Shown: in pieces, positions 1 to 11,390 of the stretch | Position numbering within the stretch: position 1 is the first letter of the stretch | Layout of the letters: each line of letters starts with the position of its first letter | Assembly (NCBI GenBank): GCA_028571685.1 | Contig: CM053152.1 | Span: 20,220,001-20,284,000 of the forward strand | DNA: 64,000 bases | DNA from: Heterohyrax brucei | Taxonomy: Eukaryota; Chordata; Mammalia; Hyracoidea; Procaviidae | Reading direction: 5' to 3' | Position numbers and translations under genes: made by a program | Notes under the pieces: model-generated | Told to the model about the DNA's origin: nothing | What the model saw: only the letters and a program-made list of their open reading frames with translations | Databases searched by the model: none

Positions 1-840
1 TATCTGATGAAGGCGTTGCTGAAGCAAGTGTTGACAGTGATTTAACTCTCTCAATGTACCTACATTACCTACAGAGCTCCTTATTTGGGCAAGAATTAGT
101 TGGTTTTCTTCTCTGATGATTCTTAGGGATCATACACTGTGACCCTGTAATGAGAAAGATTCAAGTAACAGGATTGAAAGAATCTGTTCTGTATCAATGT
201 CTATGTACATTTTTTTCTTTCTTGATTTTCTATTTAGGAAAATTTCAGACAGAAAAGTTGTAAGAATACTATGGTGAACATCCACATACTCTGTGTAGAT
301 TTACCATTAAACCTTGTATCTGAATTGCGTGTGCCCTCTGTCCCCACATATCATTTGTGTGATGGTTGGAGACATCCTGAACTTTTCTTCGTAAGCACCT
401 TGCCTGAAACTTCTAAGGACATTTTCCACTGCCTCTTTAAAATCACCTTTTGTTGTTAATGTAGACTGACAGAATTTTTTTAAAAACTTGCCAAGCCAAG
501 CCAAGTGCCGTCGTACTATAATACATTCCTGTCATTATTTTGATGCTAAATTTGTCCCAAATTTGTGGGAGCTTCTTCCATGTGATTCCTATGCCCTTTT
601 GATACCACTCTCTCCCATTCTTTGAGCACTTTATCACTTTCCAGTGCAAGCTTATCTTATAATTTCCCTCTCCAAGCCCAGGAATTGTTTGATTCCAGGC
701 ATGTCTCTGTGCAGGGAATGGGCCTAACTAAGTGTGCCCTTGCATAATGAGCTGCTTTCCTTCTCACCTTTTTGGTGGCTAGAGCTGTGATATGTAAGTT
801 GTTTTTGTGATAAACTATAATAAAAATTTGTTGTAACTTT
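1..840. other. Unassigned sequence with a relic L1 3' piece
   Basis: No gene is supported here. About 225-330 resembles the 3' end of an old mammalian L1 (a 'gtgaacatccacatac' block). The right end, near 815-850, carries AATAAA-like and A-rich sequence that could be the end of an old retrocopy, but no parent gene is recognisable. Short open frames on both strands have no recognisable domain. Confidence 0.35.
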
Positions 841-842
841 AA

Positions 843-1060
843 AAAAATTTCCTTTTGTTATTGAGAATATACACGGCAAAACATACACTAGTTTAGCAGT
901 TTCTACATGTACAATTCAGTGACACTGATTATAATGAGTTGTGCATTTGTTCTCACCTTCCTTTATGGAGCTGTTCCTCCCCATTAACATAAACTTTCTA
1001 CCTGCATGTGTCCTATGTAATCTGTTGCTGTTGCTTCTGTGATCTCATGTTAGGTAGCTC
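843..1060 (-). repeat. L1 3' UTR tail fragment, antisense
   Basis: On the minus strand this reads as the last part of a lineage L1 3' UTR: a block around 'gaattgtacatgtagaaa' and an A-rich tail at the left edge. The same block recurs antisense at 21080-21600 and in sense orientation near 28860-28905, which shows it is a dispersed repeat. Confidence 0.6.
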
Positions 1061-2175
1061 TTTATTTATTTTTATTGTGCTATAGATGAAAGTCTACAGC
1101 TCACATTAATTTATCATACAAAAATTTATACAGATATTGTTACATGATGCTAGTTGCTGTCCCCACAGTGTAGCAGCCCACTCCCCCTTTCCACCCTGGG
1201 TCTCCCCTGTTCATCCAACCAACTGCTGTCTCTTTCTGCCATCTCATCCTACTTCTGGACAGGAGCTACTCATTTAGTCTTTTGTATTTGCTTGAACTAA
1301 GAATCACACTTTAGGAAGTGTTACTTTATGTTTTATAGTCAAGTCTAACCATTGTCTGAAGAGTTGGCTTCAGGAATGTTTTTTGTTTTGGGCTAAAAGA
1401 GAGTCCGGGATCCATGTCTTCCAGGGTTCTGCCAATCACTGCGAGACCATTAAGTCTGATTTTTTCACTAAAATTTTGATTCTGCACCCCACTTTTCTCA
1501 TGTTCTGTCAGAGACCCTGTTGAGTTCCCTGTCAGGGCAGTCATTGGTGGTTGTCAGGCACCATCTTTTTCTTCTGGTCCCAAGCTGATGAGTTTCTGGT
1601 CTATGTGTTTCTTTTGTCTCTTGGGCTAGTATTTTCCTTGTGTTCTTGGCATTCTTCATTCTCCTTTGGCCCAGATGGTTTGGAACAATTGATGCATCTT
1701 AGATGGCTGCTCACAAGCTCTTAAGACTCCAGATGCTTCTCAACAAAGTGGGATGCAAAACATGTTCATGATAAACTTTGTTTTGCCATTTGACTTAGAT
1801 GAGCCCCTAAACCATGCCAGGCCCCTGCCCCTGCTGTTCTGTCCGTTGAACTGTTTTGGTTTAGTCCAGCTGTGCTGACTTCCTCTGTATTGTGTGTTGT
1901 CCTTCCGTTCACCTAAGAGAATTCTTGTTTGGTGTCTAGTTAGTGAATATCTGTCTCCCTGTCACCCTTGTAACCATCGAAGAGTGTCTTCTTCTGCATT
2001 TAAACCCTTTTTCAGTTCTTATAGTAATGGTCTCATATATTTCTGCCTTTGCAGCTTACTCGTTTCACTTAGCATAATGGCTTCCAGGTTCATGTTGTGA
2101 GACACTTCATGGATTCATCATTGTTTTTTATCATTGCGTAGTATTCTGTTATGTGTATGTGCACATTACCTTTTT

Positions 2176-2272
2176 TTGTTGAGTTGATTCTTATTCATAG
2201 CAACCTTGTAGAGTTTCCAAGGAGCACCTGGTGAGTTTGGACTACTCACTGCTATACTACCAAGGTTTCCTT
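2176..2272 (-). mobile_element. AfroSINE-type SINE, internally deleted
   Basis: Antisense copy of the common tRNA-derived SINE: the 'gagttgattcttattcatag' 3' block, then 'gtttccaaggagcacctgg' and a tRNA-related end. The middle is shortened relative to the copy at 22800-22963. It lies inside antisense L1. Confidence 0.75.
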
Positions 2273-2628
2273 CGTTGTATGTGTTCATCCATTCATCTGT
2301 TGATGGGCACCTAGATTATTTCCATCTTTTTGCCCCTGTGAATGTTGCTACAGTGAATGTGGTGTGCACATATCTGTGCAATGGCTCTTATTTCTCTAAG
2401 ATGTATTCCAAGGAGTGGGATTGCTAGATTGTATGGTACTTCTAGCTTTTTAAGGAAGCACCTAATCAATTTTCAAAGTGGTTTTACTATTTAACATTGC
2501 TACCAGCAGTGAATAACTGTTCTGGTCTCTCCACAGCCTCTGCAACATTTTTTATTTTGTGTTTTTGATTTGCATTTCTCTAATCGCTGATAATCACGTG
2601 CATTTCCTCTTGTATCTGTTAGCCACTC

Positions 2629-3161
2629 ATCATGGCTTGAATTGTGCCATACAAAAATATGTGTCAACTTGGTTAGGCCATGCTTCCCAATATTCTGTGG
2701 TGTTCTCCATTTTGTGATTTTCCTGTTATAAATTACAATCACTACTTGGGGTTAAAGAGGATAGGGGTGGGATGTAGCACCTTGTTTGGGTCATATCCCT
2801 GTTCCCGTGTAAAGGGAGTATCCTTGGGATGTGGCCTGCACCTCTTCTTATCTTACAAAAGATAGACAGAAAGGGAAGTAAGCAGAGTTGGGGACCTCAT
2901 GCCACCAAGACAGCAGTGCCAGGAGTAGAGCGCGTCCTTTAGACCTGGGCTTCCTACCCTGAGAAGCTTGTAGTTTAGGGGAAGATTGATGACAAGTAGG
3001 AACCTTCCTTGAGAGCTGACAGAGAGAGAAAGCCTTCCTGTGGAGCTGATGCTCTGAGTTTGGACAGCTAGTACACTAGACTGGAGAAAGTAAATTTCTC
3101 TTTATAAAAGCCACCTATTTGTAGTATTTCTGTTACAGCTGCAATGGATGATTAAGACACT
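2629..3161 (+). mobile_element. Solo LTR, ERVL/MaLR-like family
   Basis: A ~530 bp segment with LTR organisation interrupts the L1 at about 2628 and 3162. Near its 3' end is a TATA-like 'ctctttataaaagccacc' followed by 'gtagtatttctgttacagc'. Reverse-complement relatives lie at 26875-27385, 33022-33513 and 42901-43358, so this is a dispersed family. No internal retroviral genes accompany it. Assignment to ERVL/MaLR is by general resemblance. Confidence 0.65.
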
Positions 3162-3385
3162 GTTTGGATGTCTTCCTTGGTTAAGCATCTGTTCATATCC
3201 TTTGCCCATTTTTTAATTGCACAATTTGCCTTTTTGTTGTTGATCCTTTGCAGTATTTTTGTAGATTTTAGAGGTTAGAGCCTGATCACATTTGTTGTAG
3301 CCAAAATTTTTTTGAAGTCTGTAACTTGCCTTTTCACTGTTTTAGTGAAGTCTTTGGAAGAACATAAGTGCTTTATTTTAAGGGC

Positions 3386-4185
3386 CCGTGGAAATAGCTC
3401 TTAAAAGAGCATAACAGTTAAGGCAGACATCCTTTATGATTCAAGACTAAAGTTGCTGTTTGGTTTGAAGATGGCTTTGGGGGTATTTTTGGTTCAAGGT
3501 TTAAAGATTATCTCAGGGCAACAGTTTCAGGTGTTCATCCAGCCTGCATGCTCCAGAAAAATCAGATTCCATGAGAATTTGAAATTCTGTTGTATGTTTT
3601 CCTCCTTGATCAAGATTCTTCTATAGAATCTTTGATGGAAATGGTAAATAACTGTAGCCAGGCACTATTCAGTTCTTCTAGTCTCAGGGCAAAGGAGGCA
3701 GTTAGCCACAAATTCTGTTTCCTCTTCCTGTTCTTAACTGTCCTTAGCTCTTTTGCTTCAGGCAAATAGAGACCATTTTTGAAACAATTGATGAGTGGCC
3801 CACTGCAAAGCTGTTAAGACCATAGGTGCCAAGCAGTGAAGTAGGAGGTAGAACAAAAGCAGAAAACACTAATTATTAGGCTGATTAACTGGGATATCCC
3901 ATGAAACCTGAAAACCAAGGAACCAAAACCTGTGAAGTATTTGCTTGTACTTAAGATCCTCAGCTACTGTTTTTTATTTCTTATCACTCATGTATGTATG
4001 TCTTATCAAACTACTTTTGTCAGTTCAGCATTTTATAGGTTTGCAGATTAGTTGGCAGCCCTTACAGTAATCAGCTTTGCAGCCGTATTCTCATCCAGTG
4101 TGAGTTTTCTATCACTGTAAAGTGAAACTCATCACTTCATAAGCCATAACCTCTCATTTTTTTCCCTCCCACTTACCCCCCAAAA
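3386..4185 (-). repeat. L1-lineage 3' UTR, antisense
   Basis: The minus strand of about 3386-3960 matches the sense copy at 27950-28905, sharing blocks such as 'agaagaatcttgatcaa' and 'cagaatttcaaattctca'. 3764-3945 is repeated directly at 4490-4675. 3960-4185 is unassigned. No coding capacity. Confidence 0.6.
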
Positions 4186-4189
4186 ATAA

Positions 4190-4325
4190 CCTCCAGTAGA
4201 TTCCAAGTCATAGTAACTCGATAGGACAGAATAGAACTACCCTATTGGGTTTACAAGGAGCAGCTGGTGGATTGGTATTGCTAACCTTTGGTTAGTAGCC
4301 ACAGATGTTAATGACTATACCACTA
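4190..4325 (-). mobile_element. AfroSINE-type SINE, antisense
   Basis: It shows the antisense landmarks in order: 'ataggacagaatagaacta', 'gggtttacaaggagcagctgg' (split by substitutions), 'aacctttggttagtagcc' and a degenerate tRNA-like end at the right. It is diverged, with no clear target-site duplication. Confidence 0.8.
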
Positions 4326-4384
4326 CCATTCTGTTTTCTGCCTCTGGTAGCTGCTGATAAACTTTGCTCTCTATACATCTGCCT

Positions 4385-4685
4385 TTCTTTTTCTTTTGTT
4401 TAAATGAGGTCACACAGTATTTGTCATTTTGGATTGGCTTATTTTGAGATATAATATCTTCAAGCTCCACCCATATTGTAGTATATATCAAGGCGAATAG
4501 AGACCATTTTTGAAATAATTGGTGAGTGGCCCATTGCAAGCTGTTAAGACAGTAGGTGCTAAGCAGTGAACTAGGAGGTAGAACAAAAGTGGGAAAACAG
4601 TAATTATTAGGCCAATTAACTGGGATATCCCATAAAACCATGACCCTAAACCTGAAAATCAAGGAATCAAAACCTGATGACAGGG
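4385..4685 (-). repeat. L1 3' fragments, antisense
   Basis: 4385-4495 resembles antisense L1 ORF2-end sequence ('gaggtcacacagtatttgtc'). 4490-4675 is a second copy of the 3764-3945 L1 3' UTR block. The order suggests a rearranged or twice-inserted L1 3' end. Confidence 0.55.
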
Positions 4686-4723
4686 AGCCCTGATGATGCA
4701 TTGGTTAAAAAATAGGCTGTTAG
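4686..4723 (+). mobile_element. AfroSINE 5' half, split by L1
   Basis: Begins with the SINE start 'gagccctgatgatgca' and runs through the A-box region 'ttggttaaaa' to 'ggctgttag', where the L1 begins. The rest of the SINE resumes at about 10608. The last 15-17 bases are repeated after the L1 poly(A). Confidence 0.8.
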
Positions 4724-5349
4724 ATTGTGTTAAAAGATGACGAAGTAAACAGACATCTCCTCATTTCCCTCTGAGAACTAAGTACTGGATGATATTTGTA
4801 TAGAGCATTGACTATCTGGGGAGCCTTAGGACCTAACATATTTGACTAGGCAACAGTATTAGACTAATCTTCCCCTCTCAAAAATAATCCAGCGACTGTC
4901 TGACCTCTGCTTCTGCTATTTCATTGTATCAGAGAACTGCAGCTTCTGCAAACTGCCGGTAATGTACTTTCATTATAAGCTGGCAGGTGTAATCTGCTGT
5001 TCCTGACTGCCTATTCAGGCCAACATATTGGACAGCTCCCAGTTCCCAGTTCAGAACCTGGACAGCTCCCTGCAGAGAAGTGCAGTTTAAGGCTGAGAGG
5101 CCTGTGTATCTGCCTGGAGATCTGTCTGTTGAGAGGCCTCAGGTTTTCCTCCCTCTCTTGTTTCAATCACATTGTAGGGTTGGCTGACTGCCCCAGTTTC
5201 TACATAAGCAGAGCAGCTGCTTTGCTACCCAATAAGCAGAGTCTTCCACCCTTGAGAGTCCACCTCAAACAAATCACTAGAGTATTAGAGTCAGCTGGTG
5301 ACCAATAATTCTCTTAGATCCAGTACCAGAGAAATCAAACAGTGTCTAG

Positions 5350-6285
5350 ATGGCACGCAGGCAGCAGACCATAATTAATCATTTAAAGAAGCAGTCTTCA
5401 AATGCTCAAGAAAATTCCCTAAATAAAGATAAAAAATTCAAAAAATCCCCAAGTTGAAGAAGCCTTTCTGAATCTATTGGAGGTAGAATACAAAAAAATT
5501 ATATATAGAACCCTCCTAGAGATGCAGTAGAACAAAATGAAAAATTTGGTAAGCTATTTGAAATGATGAAATATCAATGATCTGAAATATATCAGATAAA
5601 TAACAAAATTACAGAATTGGATAATTCTGTCCAAAGCCAAAAGAGTACAGCTGAACAGATAGAAGTTAGACTCAGTGACCTGGAAATCAGAGTAACTGAC
5701 ATCAGCATTTATGAGGTGAAATCAGAGAAAAGAAATAAGAAAAATGAAGAAGCATTAAGAAACATGTGGGACCCCATGAAGAGGAATAATTTACATTTAA
5801 TTGGAGTTCCTCAACAGAGGAGGATTAATGGCAGTATAGAGAGTATTGCTGTAGAGATGCTGACAGACAACTTTCCTGAGATTATGAGTAAAGAGAACAT
5901 AGGTATCCAAGATGTTTATCGAACACTGCAAAAGTTAGACCCCAAAAGAAAGACTCCAAGGCATATTATGATTCAGCTTAATAAGTTAAAACATAAACAG
6001 ATGCTTCTGAAGGCAAGAAGGCTCAAAGCAAAACCACCATTCCCTGGGAAACTCTGTAGGCTTGCATCTGACTTTTCTGCCAAAACAATGCTGGCTAGAA
6101 AACAGTGGGCAGACACATTCAAAGCCTGGAATGAAAAAAACTTCCATGATAGAATTATTTATCCTGCAAAATTGTCTATCAAATATAATGGTGAAATTAA
6201 GAGTTTTGAAAATAAAGAGAAATTTAGAGACTTCATAGAAATTAAACCAAAATTACATGAAATATTGAAAGAAGCTCTTCCTTAA
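5350..6285 (+). pseudogene. L1 ORF1 (RNA-binding protein) remnant
   Basis: ORF1p is the trimeric nucleic-acid chaperone of the L1 ribonucleoprotein. ATG at 5350 opens a frame that is in phase with the long open stretch to 6285, but TGA at 5455, TAG at 5506 and TGA at 5578 interrupt the N-terminal part. The open stretch from about 5617 (222 codons) holds the end of the coiled coil, the RRM-like region ('NNLHLIGVPQ') and the C-terminal domain ('KTPRHIMIQL', 'ARKQWADTFKAW'). It ends at a natural TAA. The C-terminal two-thirds is well preserved, the N-terminal third is not. Confidence 0.9.
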
Positions 6286-6703
6286 ATGTATATTTTAGGT
6301 GACAATTCCGGACACTTTATCCAAATTTCTAATCAGTTAAGGAAGTCACAAAACTTCACCAAAGCTGCAGTATTATAATAAGGGAATCTGTGATCATATC
6401 ATGACAACTATAATACCATCACATTAAAAGAGGGATACACTACAATAGTCACAGTTGTTTTCAATGCAGAGGAAGTTTCAGAGTTATGAAGTAGTTAAAA
6501 TTGGTTTTAATCTTAGTATGTTAAGGGGGATAATACATGTAGCCATAAAGCAGATTAACAATCCGTTGTATCAAAATAAGAAGTGCAGTACGGGAGTCTT
6601 AAGGAACACAAAACCAACACTGAAACAACAACCCATAAAGAAGAATGCCCCAGAACATTAAGAGCAATATAGAAAACATCAACACAAAAGTAGCTACATC
6701 AAA

Positions 6704-9700
6704 ATGATGGCACCAAGCACATACCTATCAATAATTACATTGAATGTAAATGGAATGAGTGCTGCAGCAAAGAGACAGTGAGTGACATCCTGGATCAACA
6801 GACACAACCCATCCTGTATGTTGCTTACAGGAAACACACCTTAGACTTAAAGATACAAACAAGTTCAGAACTAAAGGTTTGGAATAATATGTATCAAGCT
6901 ATCAATACACAAAGAAGAACGGGTGTGTCAATAATAATCTCAGGTAAAATAGATTTTCATGTAAAAATCCATTATTGTGGACAAGGATAGTCACTATTGC
7001 TGAAAGATTCAATACTGAAGCAGGACTTAATAATGTTAAATATTTATGCACCCAATATCAGAGCACCTAAATACATTGAACAAAATGAAATAGATCATTC
7101 CACAATAACAGTTGGAGACTTCAACACTCCCCTTTCAGTTAAGGATAGATCATCCAGAAAAAAGCTCAGTAAAGATGCAGAAGATCTTATTGCAATAATC
7201 AACCAACTTGACCTTATCAACATATACAGATCTTTTCATCCATCAATAGATAAATACACCTTCTTCTCCAATGCACATGGAACATTCTTCAGAATAGACC
7301 ATGTGTTAGGTCATAAAGCAATTCTCTATAAAATCCAAACCATTGATTTACTGCAAAGTATCTTCTCGGACCATAGAGCTATAAAAGTTTAAATCAATAA
7401 CAGAAAATTCATAGTTAGAAATTCAAATTTATGGAAACTGAACAACACTTTGCTGAAAAAGCCTTGGATTATACAAGAAATTAAGGACAAAATAAATTTA
7501 TGGATTCAAATGAGAGTGAAAACACAATCCTCCCAGAATTTATGAGACACAGCAAAAACAGCGCTCAGAGGTCAGTTTATTTCTATAACTGCACACATCT
7601 GGAAAGAAGAAAGGGCCCAAATTAAAGAATTAACCTTACAGCTTGAAAAGTAGAAAGAGAGCAACAGAGGAATCCCTTAGGCACCAGAAGAAAACAGATT
7701 ACAAGGATTAGAGGACAGAAAAATAATTGAAAAAATTAACAAAACCAAAAGCTGGTTCTTTGAAAAGATCAACAAAATTGATAAACCATTGGCTAAATTT
7801 ATAAAAGAAAAACAGCAGAAGATTCAAATAATCTGATTAAGAAATGAGATGGGAGATACTACAACAGGCCCAGCTGAAATAAAAAATATCATAACAGAAT
7901 ACTATGAAAGGCTGTACTCTAACAGGTTTGAAAACCTAGGGGAAATGGACAAATTTCATCATTCATATGACTCACCAAGATTATCACAAGGAGAAGTAGA
8001 TCAATTTAATAAATCTATCACAAAGGAAGAGATTGAAAAAGTCGTCAAAAATCTACCAACCAGAAAAAGTCCTGGCTCAGATGGCTTCACCAGAGAATTC
8101 TACCAAACTGTTACAGAAGAGTTAACGCCAATACTATTGAGGCTATTTAACACTATAGAAAGAGATGGAATACTTCCAAATTCATTCTATGAGGCCAGCA
8201 TAACCCTGGTACCAAAACCAGGGAAAGATCCCACAAAAAAGAAAATTACAGACCAATATCACTCAGGAACCCAGATGCAAAAATCTTCAACAAAATTCTA
8301 GGCAATAGAATTCAGCAGCATATAAAAAAAATAATTCATCATGATCAATTTGGTTTCATTCCAGAGATGCAAGGTTGGTTCAGCATCAGAAAAACAATTA
8401 ATATAGTCAACCACATTAATAACACAAGAGAAAAGAATCACCTGATTTGTCAATTGATGCAGAAAAGGCATTTGACAAAGTTCAACACCCATTCATGCTT
8501 AAAACTCTCAGAAAAATTGGAATAGAGGAGAAATTCCTCACTGTAATCAGTAGCATCTGTGCAAAGCCAGCTGCCTTCATCATCAATGGTGAAAGAATTC
8601 CCTTTGAAAACAGGAACTAAACAAGGATGCCCACTCTCACCACTTCTATTCAACATTGTGCTAGAAGTTCTAGCCAGAGCAATTAGGCAAGACAAAGAAA
8701 TTAAGGGCATCCATATTGGCAGTGAAGAAGTAAAGATTTCTCTCTTTGCAGATGATATGATTATACAGAGAATCCAAAGGAATCCAGAAGTAAGCTATTA
8801 GAACTAATAGAGGAGTTCAGCAAAGTATCAGGATATAAGATAAACATAAGTTAATCAGTAGAATTCCTTTATACCGACAGTGAGATTATTAAAGAAGAAA
8901 TCAAATCACTTCCATTTGCTATAGCCCCCAAGAAGGTGAAATGCCTAGGAATAAATCTAACTAGAGAAATAAGAGATCTTTACAAAGAGAACTACAAGAC
9001 CTTCCTACAAGAAACTGGGAGAGACCTACAGAAGTGGAATAATCTGCCGTGCTCATGGATAGGAAGACTCACATTGTGAAAATGTCTATTTTGCCCAAAG
9101 CAATCTACTTATATAATTCAATCACAATACAAATTTCAGTGACAGTTTTAAAGAGATGGAGAAACAAATTGTCAGCTTTGTTTGGAAAGGGAAGAAACCC
9201 TGGATAAGTAAAGCACTACTGGAGAAGAAGAACGCACTGGGAGGCCTCTCACTACCCGACTTTAGAACCTATTACACTGCCACAGATGTCAAAGCAGCCT
9301 GGTACTGGTACAAAAAAGACTATAGATGAATAGAACACAGTGGAGACCCCAGAGATGCCACCATCCATCTACACAGCTGATATTTGACAAAGGCCCTAAG
9401 ATTGTAAACTGGAGTAAGAAAAGTGTCTTTAACAAATGGTGCTGGCAAAATTGGATATCCATCTGCAAAAAAATTGAAACAAGACCCGTATCTCACACCA
9501 TATATAAAAACCAATTCAAATTGGATAAAACACCTAAATATAAAATGTAAAATGATTAAGGTCATCCAAGATAGAATAGGGTCAACAATGGAAGTTTTAA
9601 TACATGATATAGACAGACTTCAAAATCTGACAAAACACGTTCATCAGAAGAGAAAATACATAAATGGGAATTACTAAGAATCAAACACTTCTGCTCATCC

Positions 9701-10290
9701 AAAGACTTCATCAAAAGAATTAAAAGACCACCTACAGAATGGGAAAAAAATATTTGGCAACTATGTCAGACCAACGTCTGATCTCCATAATCTGTAAGGT
9801 ACTATAAAATATCAACAAGAAAAGGGTAAATAATCTAATTAAGAGATGGGTGAAGGAGATGGACAGACATTTCTCTAAAGAGGATATCCTGACAGCCAAA
9901 TGACACATGCAGAATTGCTCCCGATCATTAGCTATTAAAGAAATTCAAATCAAAACTATAATGAGATATCATCTCACCCCAACAAGGTTGGCCATGGTCC
10001 AAAAAATAGAAAACAATAAATGCTGGAAAGGCTGAGGAAAAATTGGAACTCTCCTACACTGCTGGTGGGATTGCAAAATAGTACAACCTCTTTGGAAAAC
10101 AGTCTGGCGCTTCCTTAAAAAGCTGGAGATATACCATTTGATTGTGTAATTCCACTGCTCGGAATTTATCCTTCAGAAAAAAGGGTTGTCACAGGAATAG
10201 ACATATGTACATGAATGTTTGTTGCAGCACAGTCCACAATAGCAGAAAGTTGGAATCAACCCTGATGTCCGTCAACAGTTGAATGGATGA
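6704..10290 (+). pseudogene. L1 ORF2 (endonuclease/reverse transcriptase) remnant
   Basis: ORF2p nicks target DNA and primes reverse transcription. ATG at 6704/6707 starts the typical N-terminus ('STYLSIITLNVNGM'), followed by an early stop. Endonuclease pieces lie at 6778-7392, with 'VGDFN' and 'SDHRAI' catalytic-region motifs. The RT domain is in pieces: 7849-8301 ('KSPGSDGF', 'LVPKPGKD') and 8559-8801, with '[18 protein letters not shown]' and the catalytic 'FADDMI'. The cysteine-rich C-terminal region lies at about 9840-10290. Frameshifts separate these parts, so it is dead despite an intact FADD motif. Confidence 0.9.
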
Positions 10291-10607
10291 GCAAACTATG
10301 GTACATATACTCAATGGAACACTATGCAAGGATAAAAAACAACGAGAATTTTAGAAAACATCACATAACATGGCCTCATTTGGAAGAGATCGTGCTAAGT
10401 GAAATCAATCAGTGTCAAAAGGACAAATTTTGCATGAGACCCCTGTTATAAGACTTAACAAGAGAATTATCCATAGAAGAAAATGACTGTGTTGGCTACA
10501 TGGGTGGGTTGGGGGCTGAGGGTTTATCATAGATGAGTCAATTGATAGATGGTAGAAATTTTATTCTTTTTTTGTAATTAATTTAAAAAAAAAAAAAAGG
10601 CTATTAG

Positions 10608-10705
10608 CCAAAACTGGAAACCCTATAGGGGCGGTTCTTCTCTGTCCTACAGGCTTCCTATGAGAATTGACTTGAGGGCAGTGGATTTGGTTTTTGGATC
10701 AAATC
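10608..10705 (+). mobile_element. AfroSINE 3' half, split by L1
   Basis: Continues the SINE started at 4686: 'ggaaaccctatagggg', 'cttctctgtcctacagg' and a 3' 'gggcagtggatttggttttt' tail. The central B-box region is missing. Confidence 0.8.
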
Positions 10706-10724
10706 TTCATTTATTCTACTGACT

Positions 10725-11390
10725 GAGTAGCATTTTAAACTGTACAATTCAGTGAGATAAATTGTATTTACCATCTTGTGCTTCTGTCAGCACTGTCCAT
10801 TTCCAGATATTTTTCATTACCCTAAACAGCAGCTTGGTATCCCTTACTCTCCATTCCTCCTCTTCTCAACACCAAGTAACCACTGTTAAACTTCTGGCTC
10901 TGCATATGCTATTCCAGGTATTTGATATAACTAAGATCATACACGATTTGTCCATTTGTGTGTGACTTCACTCAGAATAACATTTTCAAGATGAATCCAT
11001 GTCATAGCATGAATGAGAACTTCATTTCTCTTATGACTGAACTCTGTTATATGTATATACTGCATTTGTTAATCCATCTGTTGATGGACATTGGATTGCT
11101 TCTATTGTGAATAATGTCACAGTGAATATAGGTGTACACGTATCTGTTTGTGTCCCTGCTTTCACTTCTTTTGGGCATGTATCTAGGAGTGGAATTGCTG
11201 ACTTATATGATAATTCTGTGTTTAACTATTTGAGAAAACTGTTGTTTTCAGTAGCTGCTGCATCATTTTACATTCCTACAAGCAGTTCACCAGAGTTCTA
11301 GTTTCTCCACGTCTTTACCAATACTTGTTTTCCATTTTTCTGTAATAACTATTGTGGTGGGTATAAAGTGGTTTTGATTTGTGTTCACCT
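10725..11390 (-). mobile_element. Old L1 3' region, antisense
   Basis: The complement reads as an ancient L1 ORF2 end and 3' UTR. Plus-strand landmarks include 'tgtacaattcagtgag', 'ccatctgttgatggacatt' and 'ctaggagtggaattgctg'. It resumes at 11983 after a nested SINE/L1 insertion. High divergence, no open frame. Confidence 0.8.

Larger units (their letters stand above)
1061..3385 (-). mobile_element. L1 LINE 3' half, antisense, interrupted
   Basis: The minus strand carries an L1 3' UTR (about 1061-1900) followed upstream by the C-terminal part of ORF2 (about 1900-3385). The plus-strand complement shows usual antisense L1 landmarks: 'attctgttatgtgtatgtg', 'ggagtgggattgctagat' and 'gttcatatcctttgccca'. 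The coding part has many stops and is not functional. A SINE (2176-2272) and an LTR (2629-3161) inserted later. The 5' half of the element is absent. Confidence 0.85.
4724..10592 (+). mobile_element. Near full-length L1 LINE, inactive
   Basis: A ~5.9 kb L1 with, in order, a 5' UTR (4724-5349), ORF1 (5350-6285), a spacer, ORF2 (from 6704 to about 10290), a short 3' region and an A run ending near 10598. It lies within an AfroSINE: 'aaaaaataggctgttag' (4707-4723) before it and 'aaaaaaggctattag' (10593-10607) after it form a target-site duplication. The 5' start aligns with that of the second full-length-class L1 ending near 54530, so this is a natural 5' end and not a truncation. Many stops and frameshifts make it incapable of retrotransposition. 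Confidence 0.92.

Noticed and set aside
225..270. Possible microexon between 'tttctatttag' and 'gtaaga'
   Set aside because: It coincides with an old L1 3' UTR fragment and has no partner exon nearby.
1894..2100. 68-codon plus-strand open frame with a hydrophobic end
   Set aside because: Antisense of L1 ORF2; hydrophobicity comes from T-rich complement sequence.
4315..4701. 128-codon minus-strand open frame
   Set aside because: Covers SINE and L1 3' UTR fragments; composition and homology are those of repeats.
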